A stretch of DNA of 13,296 bases from Porphyromonadaceae bacterium UBA2720 (GCA_002353885.1 DEKO01000092.1:1-13296), one strand, 5' to 3'; positions 1 to 7,643 are shown, counted from the stretch's first letter. Made by a program: numbers and translations. Notes: generated by a model from the letters alone, not told the origin.

Positions 1-1656
1 AATGCCGAGCGTGCCATCATCGTTGTGCAGCAGCGTGGCAACGTGCTGGCTGTCGGGCAGGGCGAGCTCACGCTCGACACGCGTCAGATGCCTGCCGGCG
101 TGGTTCAGTGCCTGTTGCTCGACGACCGTTGGCGCCGTCTGAGCGAGCGCCTGTTCTTTGCGCGAGGCCGAGCCGCCGGCCAGACCACGATAACGACCGA
201 CAGGGACAGCTATGGCAGCCGCGAGCTGGTCAGCGTGGGCACAGCCGCCACAGGCTATGCCGCTCCGCAGGGCGATTATGCCGTGTCGGTGACCGACGAC
301 CGCTCGGTGGCTCTCGACAGCGCCTCGGCCATTTGTGTCGACCTGTTGTTGCAGAGCGAGCTGGCTGGCCGCATCAACAACCCCGCCTATTACTTTGTCG
401 ACGATTCGCCACAGCGCGCGGCAGCCCTCGACCTGTTGCTCATGACGCAGGGCTGGCGGCGCTACGACGTGTCTCAGGCCCTGCGCGGACATCTGGCCGA
501 GCCACAGTATCCCATCGAGCGCTCGCAGGTGGTGAGCGGCCGGGTGGTCAGCGAGTGGCGCAAGAGCCCGCTTGCTGACGCTTCGGTTGTCCTCTTGGCA
601 CCGGGAATCAGACGGACTGTATATGCTCAAACCGACTCGTTGGGCTACTTTGCTCTAAATCTCGCCAATTTCCCTGACTCTACAAGGTGTGTTGTGCAGG
701 CGTTTAACAAAAAAGGCAAGAAAGAGATGAATCTCATGATTGACCCGGTAGTGTTTCCAACGATTGACATGACCCGCCAACCAGTCTCACTAATGAGCAA
801 GCAGAACCACGATGAAGACTACATCGATGCCGAGATGCTGCGGGCCAACACCATCGACGGTATGCGCAACATCATCCTGAGGGAGGTGACCGTGACTGCC
901 AATCGTGTTAAGTTGCCCGAAGACATCTACGAGGCTATGGCGCGCATGTCAATCGGACAGGATAGAATACGAAGCGAAAGCATCACCACCTATAATGAGG
1001 TATTCCGGAAATTCCCAGGAATACTCATCCGCAACGGCAATCTTTTTTGTCTGCGAACCCGTGACTGGCGTAATCCCAATGGTAAAATTGTGCCTTTTAT
1101 GATTGACGGCGTGGTGTTCAATAGTGTCGACAACTCTCGTCCAGCATCAATTGCAACACAAGATGCAATGGGGCAGAGTGAAAGACTGGAAGGTTCTCCC
1201 TACATGGAGGTGGAAATTTATGAGCCGTTGATTAATATGGTCGAGAACATGATACCCTTTGATGTGGTAAAGCGCATAGACTATCTCGACCCCACGCAGT
1301 CATTGGTGTTCGGCAGCCACAGCGGCTTGGTGGTCATTCAGACCAAGGATGGCAGCAATCCCTGGAGTTACGCCCACAAAGATTTCTTTATGCAAAAAAT
1401 CAACCCACTGGGCTTTCAGAAACCAGCCGATTTTTACTCACCACGCTACGATCGAGGCGACTGTGGCGTCGAGCCTGGAACTGACCAGCGCAACACGCTC
1501 TACTGGAATCCAAGCGTAAAGGTGGGCGATGATGGCAAGGCAACTTTCGACTTCTACACCAACGACCTTGAGGGTACGACCTACACCGTCACCATCGAGG
1601 GCATCACTGCCGACGGCCAACTCATCCACACCCGCCACACCATCACTAAAAAATAG
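1..1656 (+). CDS. Envelope protein with MG-like, carboxypeptidase-regulatory and TonB-plug-like domains (5' end outside window)
   Basis: The reading frame is open from base 1, so the start lies upstream; 551 residues are visible, ending at TAG 1654-1656. Domains in order, numbered from base 1: a macroglobulin-like part (to about 165) with the 'NPAYYF' and 'LLLMTQGWRRYD' strings I associate with large Bacteroidetes MG2/TonB-plug proteins; a carboxypeptidase-regulatory-like beta domain ('VVSGRVVSEW', about 175-243); a TonB-receptor plug-like region starting at 'LREVTVTANR' and running to 'GLVVIQTKDG' (about 290-450); and a closing beta-sandwich ('LYWNPSVKVGDDGKATFDFY', then 'GTTYTVTIEG'). No outer-membrane barrel follows the plug, so this is not a transporter. 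By family it is probably exported to the cell envelope; the substrate is unknown. GC content drops from about 65-73% before base 600 to about 40-50% after it. Domain identities are from pattern memory. Confidence 0.8.
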   Translation, partial: NAERAIIVVQQRGNVLAVGQGELTLDTRQMPAGVVQCLLLDDRWRRLSERLFFARGRAAGQTTITTDRDSYGSRELVSVGTAATGYAAPQGDYAVSVTDDRSVALDSASAICVDLLLQSELAGRINNPAYYFVDDSPQRAAALDLLLMTQGWRRYDVSQALRGHLAEPQYPIERSQVVSGRVVSEWRKSPLADASVVLLAPGIRRTVYAQTDSLGYFALNLANFPDSTRCVVQAFNKKGKKEMNLMIDPVVFPTIDMTRQPVSLMSKQNHDEDYIDAEMLRANTIDGMRNIILREVTVTANRVKLPEDIYEAMARMSIGQDRIRSESITTYNEVFRKFPGILIRNGNLFCLRTRDWRNPNGKIVPFMIDGVVFNSVDNSRPASIATQDAMGQSERLEGSPYMEVEIYEPLINMVENMIPFDVVKRIDYLDPTQSLVFGSHSGLVVIQTKDGSNPWSYAHKDFFMQKINPLGFQKPADFYSPRYDRGDCGVEPGTDQRNTLYWNPSVKVGDDGKATFDFYTNDLEGTTYTVTIEGITADGQLIHTRHTITKK

Positions 1657-1690
1657 CATTGCGTCATGCCGTGCCATCCCCAGTGGCAAA

Positions 1691-1731
1691 ATGTTGGGCT
1701 GGATTTTTTCAATCCAACCCAACATCTTTTT
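1691..1731. terminator. Bidirectional hairpin terminator between convergent genes
   Basis: Bases 1691-1705 pair with 1711-1725 (15 positions, one C/A mismatch on the plus strand that becomes a G-U pair on the minus strand) around a 5-base loop. On the plus strand the stem is followed by C and five T (1726-1731); on the minus strand it is followed by TTTT. It lies 34 bases after the plus-strand envelope gene and 59 bases after the minus-strand GH57 gene, so it can serve both. Confidence 0.8.
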
Positions 1732-1784
1732 CTTATATCCTTATGTTCTTATATCCTTATGTTCTTATGTCTAAAGTCTAAAGT
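1732..1784. repeat. Short tandem repeats in the convergent gap
   Basis: A 16-base unit (cttatatccttatgtt) occurs twice without a gap at 1732-1747 and 1748-1763, followed by a partial third copy (cttatgt) and then two copies of 'ctaaagt' (1771-1777 and 1778-1784). It reaches the stop codon of the GH57 gene. I see no coding potential. It may be a slippage-prone spacer, and copy number could vary between strains. Confidence 0.75.
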
Positions 1785-3185
1785 CTACTCCTTGACCTCT
1801 GCTGTCTTGGACGCACGCTTGCGCTTGGGCTTGGCGGCTGGTTCGGCATCGGCCGGAGGGGTCTCGGCAAAGTCGCCGGTGATGTCCTTGTCCAGGTTGG
1901 TACGCATCATCGAGATTTCGCGCTTCAACTCCTCAATCTCGTGCTCCTGGTTGCGGATGGTGAGCAGCAGTGAGTTCAGCTCCTCGTTGTCGATGTCGCT
2001 GGGATATTGTTGCTCCACACGAATCATGAAGTCGCTCAGCACGTTCATGTAGTTGGTGAACGCGGTGTAGGGCGAGTCGTATGGGCTGTAGAGCGAGTGG
2101 ATGGTGCCGTCGCTGTTGTGCTTGGTGCTCATGTAGAAGAAGTGGTCGCTAGTCTGCAGGCGGTACCAGTCCTGCTTGATGCGGCGGTCTTGGCACAGAC
2201 GCACGCGCTCGCCGATCGAGTAGAGCTTGTCGACGGCCTCTTGCTGCAGTGTGTTACCCAACCAAGCACTGGCGTCGCGCTCCTCGTCGGCCCACGAGAT
2301 GGGGTGCATCACTGTCAACTCGCCCACGGGCTTGAGCTTGGCGATGACCTCGCTCGGAGTCCAGAACTGGATGTCCTGCTCGGCGGCAAAGTGGGGTAGG
2401 GCGCGCATGAAATCAAAGATGCCGCTCTCGCGAGGCTGCATCTCGCCGAACGTCTCGTAGTTCATGAACAGGTTGACCAACTGCTCCTCTTGGGGCAAAC
2501 TGGCAATCCAACCGATGTACTTGTCGGCAGTGAGCGGGTAGGCAGCCCAGTCGGTGTTGCCAAACCGGAAACTGATGTCGTCGCTCAACTTGCTGTTCTT
2601 GAGCAGCAACCGCAGTTTGGGGGCGGTTGCGGCCTTGTAGACATAGTTGGGCGACTTCCAGCCCAGGATGTGCTTGGCCCCCTCGGTGATGGCACCCTTG
2701 AAGCCCATGGCCTGCACCATCGACGCAATGTCGTCGTCATAGATCAACTCGGTGTTGCGCAGTACTTTAGGACGTTGCCCGAACAGCTGGTAGATCTTCT
2801 CGTCGTGCGCCTTGACCTGGGCTACAAACTCCTCAGGGTCTTGCAGCGAGGCCAGCGAGTGGGCGTAGGTCTCGCTCAGGAACTCGACACAGCCTGTGGC
2901 GGCAAGCTCCTTCATCGAGTCGATGAACTCGGGTACATATTGCTCTAGCTGCTCCAGGGCCATGCCGCTGATCGAGAATGCCACTTTGAACTTCTTCTTG
3001 TTCTCCTTGATCATCTCCAGCAACATCTCATTGGCCGGCAGATAGGAGCGGTGGGCGATGCGCGTGATGATGTCATCGTTGGCAAAGTCGTCGTAGTAGT
3101 AGTGGTCATTGCCGATGTCAAAGAATCGGTAATTCTTCAGCCTGAACGGCTGGTGTATCTGGAAGTAAAAACAGATTGCTTTCAT
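1785..3185 (-). CDS. GH57 alpha-amylase-like protein with Asn at the expected general acid
   Basis: 466 residues. By family this is a cytoplasmic GH57 (beta/alpha)7-barrel protein that acts, or once acted, on alpha-1,4-glucans. Family signatures in order: HQP (11-13); GCVEFLSETYAHS (98-110); RNTELIYDDD, in which Glu146 fits the catalytic nucleophile; NYETFGEMQ (242-250), where the family acid Asp is replaced by Asn242 (codon AAC, bases 2460-2462); and SWADEERDASAWLGN (297-311). A probable coiled coil at about 400-432 precedes an Ala/Pro/Lys tail ending KPKRKRASKTAEVKE. No signal peptide is seen. It is last in the glycogen operon, 103 bases after the glycosyltransferase. From memory, 'alpha-amylase-like' GH57 homologues lacking one or both catalytic residues are known in Bacteroidetes; this may be one, with a binding role. 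The family call is strong; activity is doubtful. Confidence 0.92.
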   Translation of the reverse strand: MKAICFYFQIHQPFRLKNYRFFDIGNDHYYYDDFANDDIITRIAHRSYLPANEMLLEMIKENKKKFKVAFSISGMALEQLEQYVPEFIDSMKELAATGCVEFLSETYAHSLASLQDPEEFVAQVKAHDEKIYQLFGQRPKVLRNTELIYDDDIASMVQAMGFKGAITEGAKHILGWKSPNYVYKAATAPKLRLLLKNSKLSDDISFRFGNTDWAAYPLTADKYIGWIASLPQEEQLVNLFMNYETFGEMQPRESGIFDFMRALPHFAAEQDIQFWTPSEVIAKLKPVGELTVMHPISWADEERDASAWLGNTLQQEAVDKLYSIGERVRLCQDRRIKQDWYRLQTSDHFFYMSTKHNSDGTIHSLYSPYDSPYTAFTNYMNVLSDFMIRVEQQYPSDIDNEELNSLLLTIRNQEHEIEELKREISMMRTNLDKDITGDFAETPPADAEPAAKPKRKRASKTAEVKE

Positions 3186-3288
3186 CCTTATTTTAATTGA
3201 AAAGTGAGAATTAAGATTGCGCCAAGCGCAGGTAGTGAGTAGATTGTGAATTGTAAATTAAGAATTGCAAATTTTAAATTATTAATTC
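3186..3288. repeat. AT-rich gap with dispersed 'ttaattctta' strings and a GC hairpin
   Basis: This spacer lies between the glycosyltransferase stop and the GH57 start. Its AT-rich end (bases 3240-3291) holds several variants of 'aattcttaat'. The 13-mer aattattaattct at 3277-3289 recurs at 8476-8488, and ttaattcttaat also occurs in both gaps. A small perfect hairpin, TGCGC-CAA-GCGCA, lies at 3218-3230. I found no promoter of the TTTG / TAnnTTTG form on the minus strand, so GH57 is probably read through from upstream. Confidence 0.55.
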
Positions 3289-4549
3289 TTAATGATTAAT
3301 TAAAGAGCGATAGATGTTGATAACCTTCTGGCCTGCCTTGTCCCAGGTGATCTGGTTGACCTCGGCCAGACCGTTCTCGCGCAGTTGCTTGTACATGCCG
3401 GGATACTCCAGAATCGAGTAGATAGCATCGGCGATGGCGTTGGTGTCCCAGTAGTCAACCTTGATGACATTGTCCAGAATCTCGGCACAGCCGCTCTGTT
3501 TTGAGATGATTGACGGCACACCCATCTGCATAGCCTCAAGCGGCGAGATGCCGAATGGCTCGCTCACCGACGGCATGATGTAGACATCGCTTGCCTTGAG
3601 CATCTCGTAGACCTGCTTGCCGCGCAAGAATCCCGCGAAGTGGAAGCGGTCGGCAATGTTGCGGCGGGCGGCCAAACGAATCATCTTCTCCATCATGTCG
3701 CCACCACCGGCCATGACAAACTGCACGTTGTGTACCTTGCGCAACACTTGCACAGCAGCCTCGACAAAGTATTCAGGACCCTTCTGCATGGTGATGCGGC
3801 CCTAGGAAGGTCACAATCTTGTCATGCTTAGGGGGCACCTCGACGTTGAGCAGTTCCTCGCTTAGCGGCTCGACAGCGTTGTGAACCGTGGTGACCTTGT
3901 CGGGGCTGATGCCATACTTCTCGATGACGGTGCGCCGTGTGAGATTGCTCACTGTGATGATGTGGTCGGCGTGGTTCATGCCATCCTTCTCGATGCTGAA
4001 CACCGTGGGGTTGACATTGCCTCGGCTGCGGTCGAAGTCGGTGGCATGCACATGGATGACAAACGGCTTGCCCGACACCTGCTTGGCATGGATGCCGGCA
4101 GGGTAGGTGAGCCAGTCATGCGAGTGGATAACATCGAAGTCTAGACTGCGGGCTATCACACCTGCCACGATGCTGTAGTTGTTGATTTCTTCAAGCAGAT
4201 TGTCGGGATATCGGCCCGAGAACTCGATGCAGCCCAGATCATTGGTGCCAATGTGATTGAAGTCGGCATAGATGTGGTCGCGCAACTGATAGTAGAGTTG
4301 CGGATCCATCACATGACCGATGCGCTCTTTCACATGGTCCCAGTTGACATCGCGCCACACCACAGGCGTGGTGTTGGCACCGATGATGCGAGCAAAGTCC
4401 TTGGGCTCATCGCCCCAAGGTTTCGGTATCACAAACGTGATGTCCATATCGCCACACTCGGCCATGCCTTTGGTAAGGCCGAAACTGGCGGTTCCCAATC
4501 CTCCCAAGATGTGGGGTGGAAATTCCCACCCAAACATTAATGCTTTCAT
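3289..4549 (-). pseudogene. Glycogen-synthase-like glycosyltransferase (GT4/GT5 fold), split by a one-base frameshift
   Basis: Two overlapping reading frames (4549-3773 and 3789-3289) together make one GT-B glycosyltransferase of about 419 residues once one base is removed near 3800-3802. The first half carries FGWEFPPHILGGLGTASFG (6-24), a nucleotide-sugar-type Gly loop, and HSHDWLTYPAGIHAK (142-156). The second half carries the retaining-GT motif EPFGISPLE, with the two glutamates at about 330 and 338. By family it transfers a glucosyl unit from a nucleotide sugar; donor and acceptor are not readable here. Context, between a debranching enzyme and a GH57 protein, suggests glycogen synthesis. 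As written, the frame from 4549 ends after 258 residues at TGA 3775-3773 with an off-frame tail (GPHHHAEGS), losing the donor-binding half. If the extra base is a sequencing error, this is an intact CDS. Start ATG 4549 lies 22 bases after the debranching-enzyme stop, with a weak purine run upstream. Confidence 0.88.
3800..3802 (-). other. Frameshift site in the glycosyltransferase (extra C in a CCC run)
   Basis: The plus strand reads gcggccctagg. With two C instead of three, the minus strand would read TTC CTA GGC CGC ATC ACC ATG CAG, giving FLGRITMQKGPEYF, the expected GT-B linker leading straight into the second half. The surrounding codons on both sides are intact, which points to a single recent insertion or an assembly error rather than general decay. 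I see no programmed-frameshift signal. Confidence 0.85.
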
Positions 4550-4571
4550 TCTCTTTTCGGTGGGTTATAAG

Positions 4572-6527
4572 TTAATAATCAACAAGTTTCAAGTTCTTGA
4601 AAATACGCACGATGCGCACCACACCGGCAACGTTGGCGGCATAGCTCACGGCACCGCGCCCGATGAACGGCGGGTTGCCGTCGTACAGCTCGCTCAATGT
4701 GCCCAAACAACCTTCTTTCATGTCCTCCTCAAAGCCGATGAGCATACGCTCGATGAACGGCAGGCCATTCACGCCGAACACCTTGATGTAGGTGTTGGCA
4801 TAGAAACCGATGAGCCATGGGCGCGCAGGACCATTGTGATAGGCCTTGTGGCGTTCCTCGGGATTGCCCAAATACCAGGGCTGGTAGCCATAGCTGTTGG
4901 GACTGAGTGTGCGCAGTCCCTTGGGCGTGAGCAACTCGCGCGTGGCCACGTCAAGTACACTCTTGCGCTGGCGGCGGTCGAGCGGCGAGTAGTCAAGGCC
5001 GGCGGCGATGATCATGTTGGGGCGCACACTCAAGTCGGTGTAACTGCCCGACACATAGTCGTAGAGGTAGCCATAGTCGTTGAGGAAGGTCTCGACAAAC
5101 GAGTTCTTGACCTGCTCGGCAACCTCGCGCCAGCGAGTCACATCGGCCTGAGCGTCCTCAATGCCCTCAAAGAGCTCGATGGCGCACATCAGCGCATTGT
5201 ACCACAGTCCGTTGACCTCAACCAAATAGCCTGTGCGGGGCACAATGGGAGTGCCATCGTTATAGGTCGAGTTCATCCACGACATCGGTGTGCGTGTTCC
5301 CTCGACTGTGAGCAAGCCATTGGGTGCCACCTTGACGTTGGGGTGCTTGCCATCGATGATGAAGTTGAGCATCTCGGCAATCAAGTCGCCATAGCGCTCA
5401 CGGCAGATGTCGTTGGACTGGTCGTGGCTATAGCGCTGCAAGCCCCAGATGATCCACAATGGCACATCGGGCTGGTCGATGTCTTTCAAGTGCTTGTCAA
5501 GCTTGCCCTCATGCATCCAGTCGAGCATCACGCGCCGGCTGGTGTCCATGATGGCCTCATAGTCCTGCCGATGGTGTATCGACAGGGTGCATCCTGGCAA
5601 GGCCACAAACTGGTCTCGTGCACGTACCTGGAACCAGGGATAGCCTGGCAACAGATAGTGTCCGTCTTCATTGGTCAAATAGAATTGTTTGGCGCTGTTC
5701 TTGAGGCAGTTGTAGAAGCTGGTGCGTGGAGTGCGTGGGTTCATCTCAGCCTCAAACATCTTGGTCAGATTGCGGGTGTTCACCTCATCGATGCCGGCCG
5801 AGAATATCAGGCTCTCGCCTTTCTTGATGTCAATCTCGAAGTAGCCCGGCACATACAGGTCCTCACTGTAGGGTATGCCGCGCTCCAAGTCTTTCTGATA
5901 CTCAATGTCCTTGTACCAGTGCGGGTCGAATACAAACTTCGGCTTGTGGTTCATCTGCATATACAGCTTGGGGTAGCCAGCATACATGCAGGTGGCAATG
6001 CCGTTAGTGACTTCTTCATAGTCGCGGCTTGCGGCGCTGTTCTCGATGCACAGGTCGTTGGCGTTGCGGAACGCCAGGAACGGGCGGAACTGCAAGGTCG
6101 TGCGTGAGTGTGCCTCGACCAGCGTGTAGCGGATGAGGATGCGGTTCTCACCAGTGACAAACACTTTCTCCTTTTTTAATATCACACCGCCAACACGATA
6201 GGTGGTGGTGGGGAGCTTCTCACAGTCATACTCGCGGATGTATTTGTGTCCGTTGGGACTGTAGCAGTTGCCTTTGTAACGGTGGATGCCTAGGTTGAAG
6301 GGTGCGCCATGCTGTATCACTGTCTCGTCGAGCGACGAGAGCAGCACATGGTTCTCGTCATCAAGCTCGGGGATGGGAATCACAAGCAAGCCGTGTTGCT
6401 TGCGTGTGTTGCAACCCACAATGGTTGTGCAGTGATAAGCCCCTGACTGGTTGGTGCGCAAGATCTCTTTGGGCAATGACTGGTCCAAATTGATCATCAG
6501 GTTCTTGTCAAATCTCAAATAACTCAT
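4572..6527 (-). CDS. Amylo-alpha-1,6-glucosidase / glycogen debranching enzyme (GH133-like)
   Basis: 651 residues, a normal length for bacterial two-domain debranching enzymes. The family enzyme hydrolyses alpha-1,6 branch points in glycogen or maltodextrin in the cytoplasm. The N-terminal domain has CNTRKQHGLLV (39-49). The C-terminal (alpha/alpha)6 barrel has GYPWFQVRARDQFVALPG (295-312), SWMNSTYNDGTPIVPRTG (416-433), VEVNGLWYNAL (437-447), and TLSELYDGNPPF (610-621), where Glu613 fits a catalytic acidic residue. Asn419 (codon AAC, bases 5271-5273) stands where the family motif I remember reads TWMDA/TWMDK with Asp; this may be a lineage feature or a loss of activity. It is first in a minus-strand operon with the glycosyltransferase 22 bases downstream. 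Start ATG 6527 follows a probable promoter at 6601-6632 with a leader of about 65 bases. The family call is strong; activity is less certain. Confidence 0.93.
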   Translation of the reverse strand: MSYLRFDKNLMINLDQSLPKEILRTNQSGAYHCTTIVGCNTRKQHGLLVIPIPELDDENHVLLSSLDETVIQHGAPFNLGIHRYKGNCYSPNGHKYIREYDCEKLPTTTYRVGGVILKKEKVFVTGENRILIRYTLVEAHSRTTLQFRPFLAFRNANDLCIENSAASRDYEEVTNGIATCMYAGYPKLYMQMNHKPKFVFDPHWYKDIEYQKDLERGIPYSEDLYVPGYFEIDIKKGESLIFSAGIDEVNTRNLTKMFEAEMNPRTPRTSFYNCLKNSAKQFYLTNEDGHYLLPGYPWFQVRARDQFVALPGCTLSIHHRQDYEAIMDTSRRVMLDWMHEGKLDKHLKDIDQPDVPLWIIWGLQRYSHDQSNDICRERYGDLIAEMLNFIIDGKHPNVKVAPNGLLTVEGTRTPMSWMNSTYNDGTPIVPRTGYLVEVNGLWYNALMCAIELFEGIEDAQADVTRWREVAEQVKNSFVETFLNDYGYLYDYVSGSYTDLSVRPNMIIAAGLDYSPLDRRQRKSVLDVATRELLTPKGLRTLSPNSYGYQPWYLGNPEERHKAYHNGPARPWLIGFYANTYIKVFGVNGLPFIERMLIGFEEDMKEGCLGTLSELYDGNPPFIGRGAVSYAANVAGVVRIVRIFKNLKLVDY

Positions 6528-6600
6528 ATCGAGCGGTTTATCTCTTACTAAAAGGTCTAATTTCCCCCTACTTGTTGCGATAGGGTCTTGTTTAACGTTA

Positions 6601-6632
6601 CGAAATTACAACTTTTTTCAGACCTATGCAAG
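6601..6632 (-). promoter_or_regulatory. Bacteroidetes-type promoter of the glycogen operon
   Basis: On the minus strand, CTTG (6632-6629) is followed by exactly 20 bases and TAATTTCG (6608-6601). The consensus I use is TTTG-N19/21-TAnnTTTG, so there is one mismatch in each box. The predicted start is near 6595, about 68 bases before the debranching-enzyme ATG. Confidence 0.45.
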
Positions 6633-6635
6633 CAA

Positions 6636-6668
6636 ATTGCCACATTTTTTTGAAAAAAACGTGGCAAT
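6636..6668. repeat. 33-base near-perfect palindrome upstream of the glycogen operon
   Basis: Bases 6636-6651 pair with 6653-6668 around a single central G (6652), with one mismatch (A6644/C6660). Each arm has a GC-containing outer half (attgccac) and a run of seven T or A at the centre. No T tract follows on either strand, so a classic terminator for the lipid kinase gene upstream on the minus strand is not obvious. It sits immediately upstream of the proposed -33 box, so a regulator-binding site or a cruciform-type terminator are both possible. Confidence 0.6.
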
Positions 6669-6730
6669 AGCTTCAAATTGCAACCGAATTGTTTGATTGC
6701 TCTTAGTTGGCTTTTCAGGTTAACTTGCGT

Positions 6731-7627
6731 CTATATCACTGCGTTGCTGGCGGGGACCACAACACGCATGGCCGACGGGTGACAGGTGATGTGCAGCACC
6801 TCGGGCATCATCACAGGGTCGCCATCGATGTGCATGACGTCCTCTTCGTCACGCTCGATGATGATGTCGCGACCGCGGTAGATGCTCACATGGCGGTCGC
6901 GGTCAATGTTGCTGGTGAACAGGCGCGCACTCAGCAGGGCTGCCTCGCCCAGGTTGAAGCTGTGGATGACCGTGAGGTCAATTTTCCCGTCCTGCATCGA
7001 GGCTCGGGGTGCAACCAGGGCGTTGTTGCCATATTGTGCCGCATTGCAGCACGCGATGACAAAGGCCTTCTCCTCGATGGTCGAGCCATCAATGGTGATG
7101 CGGTAGTGCTGTGCACGGTAACGGAAATACTCGCTGATGGTAGTCTTGATATAGGTCACCAGACCACGCGTGTCTTCGTTGGCAAACTTGTAACTCACCT
7201 GTGCGTCAAATCCCACACCGCATGTGCAGAAGAAGGGGTGGTTGTTGACCGTGCCATAGTCCACCAGGTCAATCACACCATTGTTCAGTGTTTCTAATGC
7301 TTTCTCGGCATTCATCGGAATGTGCAGATGGCGTGCCAACCCGTTGCCCGAGCCGCAGGGCAGGATGGCCAGGGCGGTGTCGGTGCCACACAAGGCGCGG
7401 CCCACCTCGTTGATGGTGCCATCGCCACCCACTGCCAGGACGATGTCGCATCCGTCGGCGGCGGCATCCTGTGCCAGCAGGGTGGCATGGCCAGGACGCT
7501 CGGTGAACACGACCTCGAGGTCAAACCGCTCAGCGTCAAGCTTGCTCTTGATCAACGCGGGCATCTTGCCCTTGCCTCCGATGCCCGAAATGGGATTGAT
7601 GATAGCGAGTAACTTGTGTGGTTGCAT
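6731..7627 (-). CDS. YegS/DgkB-type lipid kinase (diacylglycerol kinase catalytic domain)
   Basis: 298 residues, the usual length for the soluble bacterial YegS/DgkB/BmrU family, which phosphorylates diacylglycerol or related lipids with ATP at the membrane. Visible motifs: NPISGIGGKG (11-20), the nucleotide-binding GGDGTINEV (67-75), LPCGSGNGLARHL (89-101), GVGFDAQV (137-144), and a late IDGDP segment that fits the family's C-terminal DGE-type motif. No transmembrane segment is seen. It stands alone on the minus strand, divergent from the DUF308-like gene and 203 bases upstream of the debranching-enzyme start. The exact lipid substrate cannot be told. ATG 7627 is chosen because the family N-terminus ('LAIINPISG') begins right after it and a -7-like box lies just upstream. 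Confidence 0.92.
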   Translation of the reverse strand: MQPHKLLAIINPISGIGGKGKMPALIKSKLDAERFDLEVVFTERPGHATLLAQDAAADGCDIVLAVGGDGTINEVGRALCGTDTALAILPCGSGNGLARHLHIPMNAEKALETLNNGVIDLVDYGTVNNHPFFCTCGVGFDAQVSYKFANEDTRGLVTYIKTTISEYFRYRAQHYRITIDGSTIEEKAFVIACCNAAQYGNNALVAPRASMQDGKIDLTVIHSFNLGEAALLSARLFTSNIDRDRHVSIYRGRDIIIERDEEDVMHIDGDPVMMPEVLHITCHPSAMRVVVPASNAVI

Positions 7628-7643
7628 AGGATGAAAAATTTGC

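Noticed and set aside
108..578. 156-codon alternative frame within the envelope protein gene
   Set aside because: Arg/Pro/Ala-rich translation caused by high GC in this part; the frame running from base 1 has the domain matches.
3773..3810. Programmed ribosomal frameshift in the glycosyltransferase
   Set aside because: There is no slippery heptamer, no stop codon at the shift point, and no strong downstream structure. The glycosyltransferase family is not known to me for frameshifting; an insertion or error fits better.
4320..6107. 595-codon open frame on the plus strand, antisense to the debranching enzyme
   Set aside because: It lies opposite a gene with clear family motifs. The translation is rich in His, Val and Ala with no recognisable domain, as expected from the mirror of GC-rich codons.
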